From Heterobasidion occidentale (lineage: Eukaryota; Basidiomycota; Agaricomycetes; Russulales; Bondarzewiaceae): 64,000 nucleotides of DNA. The DNA lies in contig JBCAQO010000012.1 in the NCBI GenBank assembly GCA_039111635.1, positions 806,001 through 870,000 of the forward strand. Reading direction: 5' to 3'. Position 1 is the first letter of the stretch. The number at the start of each line of letters is the position of its first letter. This document shows, one piece after another, positions 56,886-64,000 of the stretch. Under the pieces are notes generated by a model. It saw only the letters and a list, made by a program, of their open reading frames with translations, had not been told where the DNA came from and searched no databases. The position numbers were made by a program, and so were the translations under genes.

Positions 56886-59730
56886 TCAGCGCAGTCCGGA
56901 GAGTCTGTGTGCGAGAGCCTCGACGAGGTGGGAGTCAACACCGAACTCCCTGGCCAGCACGTCGAAAGGCCCGCGCTGAAGAGCCTGGATGGGTTGAGCT
57001 TGGATAGAGGCGCGAGAAAGGTTTGTGTGTCGCTGAGATAGATGGTCTGGCGTGTGAGAGCTGAGAGCACTGATGGATGACGCGGGGCTACGAGGGAGAA
57101 GGAGGTGATGAGAGGTGTTCGCAATGTTCGCAATGTTCGCAATTTGTTCCCTTGAAAAGGCTAGTAACGAGTCATTAGCCAATGCAATTAATTCTCAGAT
57201 GTACTATCCCACCTTGGCATGCGCCAGCCGCTTGGAATAACTGCACAAGTAACCCAGGATCGCACGCAGTGGATTCGTCCGTGTTGCGCAAAATGAGAAT
57301 TTGAAGTGCGGCTGCGATGCGGCGGGTTAGTCCCAAAGAAGCCTGAAAGCTAAGGACGATGATACTCACTGATAGTGATTTCTAGGTGACAAAAAACGAA
57401 TTAGCAAACCCCGCGACATAAAGCAAACAGCCATACCGAACAGAATATCCCTGGACGACCCGGAATAGATCCGACCATCTTGATTGGCAGGAAATTTCGA
57501 CAGAATGCTAATGAGTGAGTGGAAAGGGAGAGACGGTACTTTGAGGAAATGAGACTGATCGGGAAAGAGACGCAGTGAGATGGTTGGCAGGGCGGCTCGC
57601 AAAATGGATGCATCGAAAAACAACGTACGTCAGGTGATTGGATCAAATGGAGTAGCGCCTTCAACTCAGAGTCGGAGATCAAGCCATTCTCCAAAGCGGC
57701 ATAGATCTGTTCGTTGCTCAGGCCGACGAGAGAAGGGTGGACGCCATCAAAGCATCCCTGCCAGGAAGGGAATAAGGCCTTCATCAGCTCCTCCTGTCCG
57801 CTTCGGGTAACGGTGACACCTCGGGCTCTTTTGCCTTTCCCCAGGACCGAGTTTTGAGCCGTTCTAAGAGCCTGCCTCGCCGCTTCTTCATCGACCATCT
57901 CCACAAAGGCATGACTGAATGTCTTTCCTTTGCGGTCAAGTAGAACATGAACCCGGCGAACGGGGTGCCTCAACCACGCGACAATGGCAGGAGGGGTAAT
58001 GTCCTACAACAACGCAATAAGTCGAAAAAGGTAGAGGAGTGACAAAATTGCAAAGACGGCTGACCCAAGGAACGTTGTCGATTCGCAGGACAGGTAGTTC
58101 CCCTGGCCTCGCCGGCATGTGTCGTGCTCCACCGAAGCCATGGGAGCTGGCTGTCTCCGGGACATTAAAGAAGTTGAAATGGCCAAATGGACCATCGGCA
58201 TCATTGGTCCCAAAATTGCTGTGCTGCGACGCCCCATGTGCCGTGTTAGGTGGGGAAGCTCCTTTCGCGCCAGAGCTTCGCAAATGGAAGGCTGCCACCC
58301 CTATCTTGCAAACTGCGCACTCCATGTCCTTCTCACCGACAATGTTCAGGGCACTGGTCAAGCACGCAGAGCACAAAACGTGAGAGCAAGGGTCCAAGAC
58401 TGCCAAAGACGAGGAAGTCTGTCCGCATACGGAACAGGAATCGTCGGTCTTCGATGAATCATTTGGGCGTTCATCAAAGGGGTATATTGCAGGTGCAGGT
58501 ATTCGCGGGAAACTCATGTCGTCAAGTTCATTTCGGCCAAAGGGGTCATTCAGTGCCAAAGGAATTGCCAGACGCTGTACTGGTGAAAACATCATCGGGT
58601 AAGGGTCATTTTCGTCGATGTCGAAGAGATCGGTGCGTGTCTATGGTGACAGATTAGCTTTACATGGCAAGGCGATAACAACTGTGTACCTGTCCAAACG
58701 GTTGACGACGACGTGGGTAAGCCGGATCAGTCAAGCTTCCTTTTGCTTTGAGGCGATTGACGTTGGATGCCAGGGGAGGAGGGGTGTTGAGAGCCGCTAA
58801 CGTCCGGCGCCCGGGAGTATGCGGTTGACTCTGAATTTGTGGTGAGAGAGGCGGTTGCGATTGGTGTGCCAGAGTCTGCGAGCGAGGTCGACGCTGTGTA
58901 CTAAAAAAAGGAGGTGAAAGAAGAACTGCAGAGCCCAGTTGGTATCAATGAAAAGATTCGCGACAATGATGGCACCTACCTAACACAGCCAATACAAAAT
59001 GAACGCGTGCAGCCGATCAGTATAGCGCGCAGGATGAGTCATCAGAACGTGTACTGACCATCTGAGCGATCGAGAGGAGGATAAGGCCTGGAAAATTCCG
59101 TCAGGACACGCTTCCCGCTTGATAAAGCGCATATACTCACGTTGTGACAGACGGGGAATAGGGGGTTCAGAAGCAGGGTCAGCGCGTGTGTTCAAAGAGA
59201 CCAAAATTAGACGCATATATGCACCTAAGCCAAGAGGCATGAATACGGTCGCGCCATAGCAGTCCGCAGAAGGACATACCTTCGTCTTTGGACCCGTTAA
59301 CCGAAGCGACTCGGATCCCATTCTCACCTGCGCGAGAACGCCAATCGTTGGCTGTCTCCCCTTGGCCCGCATCGCCTCCAAAGCCATTCACAGAGGATTC
59401 AGGCGATACAGACATACCGGTCCGCTTGGAGCTCGCGACGGACACAGGTGTCGTCAGCGCCGACGAGTCGTTCGACCATACATTGCGGAGGCTCAGAGGT
59501 GTGTAAGGTGTCGAGAGAGTACTAGCGGGAGTTGATGGAGAGTTCGAAAAATAATTTTGAAGGTGATGCTGATGTCTGTGGGCGCGCGGAATACGTTGGG
59601 GGGTTACTGGAGGGGGCCCGTCGGTGTTGGACTTGGCGGATCGGGTATATGCGGGCGTGGTGGGCGCAGACGCTGGAACATTAGGAGTATAGAAAGAATG
59701 CTTGTTTGCTGTGGTCGTGATCGGCATCAT
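56886..59730 (-). CDS. RING finger plus RRM protein, multi-exon
   Basis: ATG 59730 begins a disordered head (MMPITTTANKHSFYTPNVPA; exon 1 to 59280). The middle exon (58595-58070) has a zinc-binding block CSVCGQTSSSLAVLDPCSHV, then LCSACL and MECAVCK, spaced like a C3HC4 RING. An RNA-recognition motif follows: LPVLRIDNVPW, then an intron and DITPPAIVAWLRHPVRRVHV with KTFSHAFVEMVDEEAARQAL (57990-57870). After it come EELMKALFPSWQGCFDGV, NEQIYAALENGLISDSELKA and a last exon ending EALAHRLSGLR at 56886. A RING next to an RRM recalls the CCR4-NOT ubiquitin ligase Not4, but in Not4 the RING is at the very N-terminus and of C4C4 type, so this is probably a different family. Substrates unknown; RNA-linked ubiquitination is an inference. 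Confidence 0.7.
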
Positions 59731-60336
59731 TGACAGAGGAGGAAAGAAAGAAACAGTCGAAAGGACACGAGTCTTGATGGTAGGCGACGAGAGTCGAACT
59801 ACTTGTATGAGGAGGCGTGGGAACTGCCCACGCGTCGAACGCGATCACGTGATACTTGTTATGTAACTGCCATGAAAGGGTTTCTCAAACAGCGTGTTGA
59901 ACCCAGAAAGTCGCGCAGTGGACAGGGGCGGGCGGGACAATGCAGCCGTCTGAAATGCTTCGCAAAGGGAAGCCTCGTGTTATCAATGGTCAACAGTATT
60001 GCTCGAAAGGGGGGCTGTCAAATAACATATACTAGGTTCTAGTAACAGGGGAAAGGTGAAGTTAATCTAAAGGAGTGACGTTCATATTGTACGCATGAAT
60101 ACCAATAACGTTTATGGATGTACGATGCTATGCTGCGTATTACAATGTAGCAAGTAGGATGTGATGCGATATAGTGATTAGGAGGAATGGAAGAATCCCG
60201 GAGCTTCGTCGAAGACCAAGTAAGTACAGAGAATTATCACCAAAAAGGGACGACAACAGCTCATGGGTGGTCGGATCATCAGACAGAGGATCCCAGGATA
60301 CTAGGAGATCAGATGAGAACGAAAGGCCGACATTGT
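59731..60336. promoter_or_regulatory. Intergenic region upstream of the RING-RRM gene
   Basis: About 600 bases with no supported gene. ATCACGTGAT occurs near 59844. Confidence 0.4.
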
Positions 60337-62130
60337 TTATCTACCGACACCATTAGCATTCCAATTTCTGGGGAGCTCTCTTCTCCGCCTGCTGCCCACA
60401 CGATCGAAGCTTGTCATCGTACCCCAATCCCCATCGTTCAGCGAACCTCTCCGGCTTCGGCGCAAAAGGCCGGAACTCTCATCATCGTCATCCTCAGGGG
60501 ACCAAGGACCGGGCGGAGGTCTTCTGGTAGCACCCGAATTCGAGCGTGAAGTATCCAAGTGTCGTCGGAGGGATTGGATGGACTGTTGACGTTTGGACGG
60601 CACAAGTAACCGAGCGAGATTGATTTCGCCTTCGTCATCGTCTGAAGAAGACGAATCATACTCGCCATCCCCGCCCAGATCCGGACGATGCTCGTTCCAG
60701 ATGTCCTCCTCTACTCGCGTACTTAAGCTGAAAGCACCATGGGATCTTCTCCCCGGCTCTCTTCGCGAGTTCTTCCGAATGAGCTTCTTGCCCTTGCCCT
60801 TCCACCTGACCGAGCCGTTTTCGTGTAGCATCGGACCTGATGGACCTGACCGCGTTCCAAGGCGCGAGGAGGAACGAGACGCCGGGGCGGAACGACAAAC
60901 CACCTTCGTCTTCATCACCGTCCCAAGTGAAGTCTCTCCTCGAGTCGCGCACATAAGCAACGAAGGCGGCTGCAAATAACCTGAATGGATCGAGCCGCTT
61001 TGATGTCCACGCGGAAGATTCATGGTGTTCTCCGACAGCGCCGAGCCGGGCCGTTTGCCACGGCCGTGCACAGTGCTGCTGCGGCTCGGCGGCTGAGAAA
61101 CAGGGTATTGGGCAAACTGTGATGAGGCCATGCGGCTCGGCCCGCCAATGTATGCGCCCGGAACACCAAGGACGGCGCGTGCAACGACCTCCAGCCATGA
61201 AGGGGGCATCGGCGGTTGGTCCTCGTTGGTGTCCTCGCCATTGGATGTAGGGATATGCCGACCATGCGGTGCAGAGCCATGCTGCGGAGTCATCGTCCTC
61301 CTTGGGATAGTTGGAGCGGATGACATGTGCCGCAAGTAGGCGCGGGCGGGCGATGCTTGGGAGTAAGTTTGCATATTGCTGGGAACAGAGGGTTGCGGCC
61401 GGACAGAACGCTGGTCACGGCGCAGATGCTGCTGGAGACGAGCCTGGGCATGTTGCTGGGTGACAGTCCGTCGGGCACGGCTTGATTCTTTTGAAGAAGA
61501 CGCGGACGACGCGTATCCAGAAGCAGATTGAGACGACGACGAAGGAATCAAAGCAGGTTCACCGGGAAAATGAGAATGTTGGAGAGGGGATGTTGTGGCT
61601 TTTTTCTGGGCCAAAGGCGATGTCGGCGGCGAGTAATTCAATACTGTCTGTGGCTGTATGCTCTCCGTCTCGTCGATGACAGAATTCTGCGCGCCGACGT
61701 CTGGCTTGCCTGATCCCACACTCTGCACCAGCCCTGTCAAGAAACCAACAATCCCGGTCTTACCCTGCAGCGCACGCTCTCGACGCTCCTCCGCCTCCGC
61801 CTCCCTCCTCTCTGTCTCTGGCGTGAGCACACGAGTCTCCTTGTAGCCAGCCTCCCTCAGTAAGTCCTCCAGCCGTTCATAAGTTCTCGATGTCCCGCGT
61901 CTATGGAGAGGAACTCGATTTGGATCTTTTGATAACTGTGCGTAACGATTACGACCTCGCTCGGGTGTTCGAGGGGGGGAGCGAGACCGTGGTATCGTGG
62001 AGGTGGAACTGGAGGGCTCGGAGGTGGTAGACGAGAGCATGAGGCTTGGAGGCGAGAGGGGAGGCGAGTCGGAAGGCGGTGTACCAGAGACCTCCTGTAT
62101 GAATTCAGTCAGTTCCTCGACATGCAACAT
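60337..62130 (-). CDS. Uncharacterised 597-residue low-complexity protein, single exon
   Basis: An uninterrupted frame from ATG 62130 (MLHVEELTEFIQEVSGTPPS) to 60337. Short ordered pieces: RTYERLEDLLREAGYKETRV near residue 95; KTGIVGFLTGLVQSVGSG, a possible amphipathic helix, near residue 125; and MPPSWLEVVARAVLGVPGAY near residue 310. The rest is Ser/Pro/Arg/Gln-rich. The C-terminal third is charged, with EDIWNEHRPDLGGDGEYDSS, an Asp/Ser cluster, and INLARLLVPSKRQQSIQSLR. No signal peptide, membrane helix or known domain. Frame length and basidiomycete-like composition support a real gene. Two regular GxxG-like helices suggest membrane or protein contact, but I assign no function. Confidence 0.7.
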   Translation of the reverse strand: MLHVEELTEFIQEVSGTPPSDSPPLSPPSLMLSSTTSEPSSSTSTIPRSRSPPRTPERGRNRYAQLSKDPNRVPLHRRGTSRTYERLEDLLREAGYKETRVLTPETERREAEAEERRERALQGKTGIVGFLTGLVQSVGSGKPDVGAQNSVIDETESIQPQTVLNYSPPTSPLAQKKATTSPLQHSHFPGEPALIPSSSSQSASGYASSASSSKESSRARRTVTQQHAQARLQQHLRRDQRSVRPQPSVPSNMQTYSQASPARAYLRHMSSAPTIPRRTMTPQHGSAPHGRHIPTSNGEDTNEDQPPMPPSWLEVVARAVLGVPGAYIGGPSRMASSQFAQYPVSQPPSRSSTVHGRGKRPGSALSENTMNLPRGHQSGSIHSGYLQPPSLLMCATRGETSLGTVMKTKVVCRSAPASRSSSRLGTRSGPSGPMLHENGSVRWKGKGKKLIRKNSRREPGRRSHGAFSLSTRVEEDIWNEHRPDLGGDGEYDSSSSDDDEGEINLARLLVPSKRQQSIQSLRRHLDTSRSNSGATRRPPPGPWSPEDDDDESSGLLRRSRRGSLNDGDWGTMTSFDRVGSRRRRELPRNWNANGVGR

Positions 62131-63179
62131 TTAAGGGAACATGCAAGAGAACATGCAAGGCTAGAAGAGCATGACTTGCCATCTTGTCCAGTAACCACGG
62201 TGCAGAAAACCGTTACTAAAAACCGAAGGATATTCTCCTTCAGGACAGACGCTCCCACGGAAGCGTGCTGTGCGAAGGCAGGTTCCTGGCGAGGTCTAGT
62301 CGGAAAGTGTGGCCTTTTAAAGAGGAAGAACAAGGGACATGCAGGTGGATGCGAGAGATGTGGCACTGGGTGGTTTTGTCCGCACCGCTCTGGTGGTGAT
62401 CAATCCGCTTGGCCTTGTGGCCGTTGTTCGCAACACCGCCGATGACGGCACAGTTGCCCCAGAGTACGTAATACTCGACAATTTGCCACCAGTTGCAACC
62501 GCCATGTGATCGAGTGCGGCAACCCACTTGTCCGCCATATATTCCCAAAAATGCCACCGTCGTTTCACTCTGCTTCCGTTCCTTCCACCTGCAAGGCGGT
62601 ATCATTCTTTCGTCGACATCTGACCGCAATGTCTTGTAGATGGTGCGTATCGGTTATTGCTCTCGACAAACACATGTATGCACGCGCGGATAAACAATGG
62701 AGGATCCGACCATGTTTCTTCGTGACCCACATCGTGTGCAATCTGTCTAGCCAAGGCGTCCACTGGCTGATAAATTCCCTACTGTAGCCTGTAAGGTGTT
62801 GCAGTGGCATGGACACCTATCGATTGACAATTGGCATCGCTTAGATGGTATTCACGACGATTCAAGCGTCGAATCCCATCAGAACAGTGGAACTTTATAA
62901 TCCTGGGCTGACTGACATTCCTGACTCCAACAGCGCGCACGGCGAAGCGCTGAAGCTCTGACAACTGGACCTTCCACCCGTCTCAACCCAGAGTCCTTAC
63001 AGCGTCGAACACCACGTTCTTCTGGACTATAAACCCCTCCGACCTAGTATCTTACATGCTCATATGGACATGGACAACATCGCCTCCTGATCTCAGACAA
63101 TCCCGTGCAAGCCCGCGTTCTGCACGATCACTCAGATTTGGAGTATTCATGTTTTGACGACTGAGTACGTGCTTACAGT
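62131..63179. other. No gene seen
   Basis: About 1 kb between two minus-strand genes. Short ORFs on both strands (up to 129 codons) show no domain features. It presumably holds the promoter of the 597-residue protein gene and the 3' region of the esterase gene. Confidence 0.45.
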
Positions 63180-64000
63180 ATGCTTACGCACTCTACATCG
63201 CGCGCATCACTCTAATTGGTATCCACTAGCGTCTTTCTTTGCGGCGCACCCATTCACAGACGTCCGATATCAGCGCAGACAGCGTATCCCCATTTATTTT
63301 ATGAAAAGCATGTTAGCAGCGAACAAACCTGTGCAAGTCCACAAACGCGACGTTCGTCCCGTTCGTCGCGCGCGCCTCGCGCAGGTACGCGAACACCCGG
63401 TCCTGCAGCGCGTCCGTTCCCGCGTGTGACTTGTACATCTACAAGCGCATCCATCGCGTCAGCGTACATTGAGATTCAAGCTTTCAAGCTCCAAGGCATG
63501 TCGATCCCCCATAGCATACGACGGACCGGAAGCGAAATATATGTCTCGTGTGGCGCACTCACCCCATGCACGAGTATGTTCTTCGCACCCGCGGCTTGCA
63601 GCTCTCCCAGCTTGCCTACCTACGACCACAAACGTCAGCAAGCCGCGGATCGCCCATGCCTCAGATGGATCTCACATAAGTCTCGTACGCAATATTGTAG
63701 TCGCCTCCTAGAATAGAACATTCAATGCGCGGTCCTCTCTTCATAACGCACGGCTCTCGCCGCGCCAGTACATACCTAGCTCGAACTGTCCATCGTCGCT
63801 TGTAATCCGGTCCGGCAATCAATCATTGTGCCCACGGATCCTGCAGAGCATACTACCAAAGAAACGAGCGCTCACTTGATTCCAAAAGCGACCGTGTACA
63901 GCGTCTCGCTTGGGACGAGCGCGTCCAAGAACTTGCCTTGCTGCATGAACAGCCGTGTTTCCGCTATGAAATCCGTACGCAGCGTCCCGCCCTAAGCACA
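63180..64000 (-). CDS. GDSL/SGNH-type esterase (CE16-like), partial, runs off the window
   Basis: Reading from the right edge on the minus strand: GGTLRTDFIAETRLFMQQGK, FLDALVPSETLYTVAFGIK (ending at an intron near 63875); then an exon GDYNIAYETY near 63700; VGKLGELQAAGAKNILVHG near 63600; and MYKSHAGTDALQDRVFAYLR followed by TNGTNVAFVDLHR near 63400. The order (GIND-like strand, helix with YETYVGKL, AGAKNILV strand, VFVDLH) is that of fungal GDSL acylhydrolases that deacetylate sugars or lipids, often secreted. A donor GT lies after the LHR codons near 63328, with a CTAAC branch-like site downstream, so a further 3' exon with the catalytic Asp/His is expected but I could not place it. The N-terminus and Ser motif lie outside the window. 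Confidence 0.55.

Noticed and set aside
62860..62930. Possible tRNA-like segment (GTCGAATCCC)
   Set aside because: No acceptor stem or cloverleaf could be formed. I found no convincing tRNA, rRNA or CRISPR array in the window.

Overview
The window is nuclear DNA from a filamentous basidiomycete, most likely a mushroom-forming Agaricomycete. Genes carry many 50-90 bp GT-AG introns and very short exons. The proteins are fungal housekeeping families (Mlh1, Atg4, Rpn1, Ole1, Mor2/Tao3, PTEN, B-type cyclin). The mobile DNA is typical of basidiomycetes: a chromodomain Ty3/gypsy element, a Plavaka transposase and a DUF6532-type gene. I cannot name the species.

Layout. (1) 1-10385: one complete Ty3/gypsy chromovirus, 14-10380, with 831/835 bp LTRs that differ by two small indels and a perfect 5-bp target duplication (GTATC). 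Its reading frames are broken. Besides Gag and Pol it carries an unidentified module before Gag and more coding sequence after Pol behind a TATA box. (2) 10386-17000: a transposon-derived block on the minus strand, with a Plavaka transposase followed by a nuclear-looking DUF6532-like protein. (3) 17000-20580: ATG4, whose 3' end is interrupted by a solo LTR of the same gypsy family in reverse orientation, flanked by GCAGC on both sides. (4) 20580-24130: small accessory genes, including one with a PD-(D/E)XK-like signature. (5) 24130-64000: a dense housekeeping segment. In order it holds MLH1(+), a small putative membrane protein(-), PTEN phosphatase(-), B-type cyclin(-), acyl-CoA synthetase(+), a small hypothetical(-), a 7-TM receptor(+), RPN1(+), OLE1 desaturase(+), MOR2/TAO3(-), a RING-RRM protein(-), a 597-residue disordered protein(-) and the end of a GDSL-type esterase(-).

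The housekeeping genes do not form a pathway. Loose themes are cell-cycle and morphogenesis control (cyclin B, MOR2/TAO3, PTEN), lipid metabolism (acyl-CoA synthetase, OLE1) and protein turnover (RPN1, ATG4).

A caution for the whole window: many conserved genes, including essential RPN1, cyclin B and OLE1, need one-base corrections to stay in frame, often in short homopolymers. This looks more like residual sequence error than loss of function, and it also affects how the broken transposon frames should be read. Exon limits below were placed by hand from splice consensus, codon phase and family similarity recalled from memory; no database search was run.
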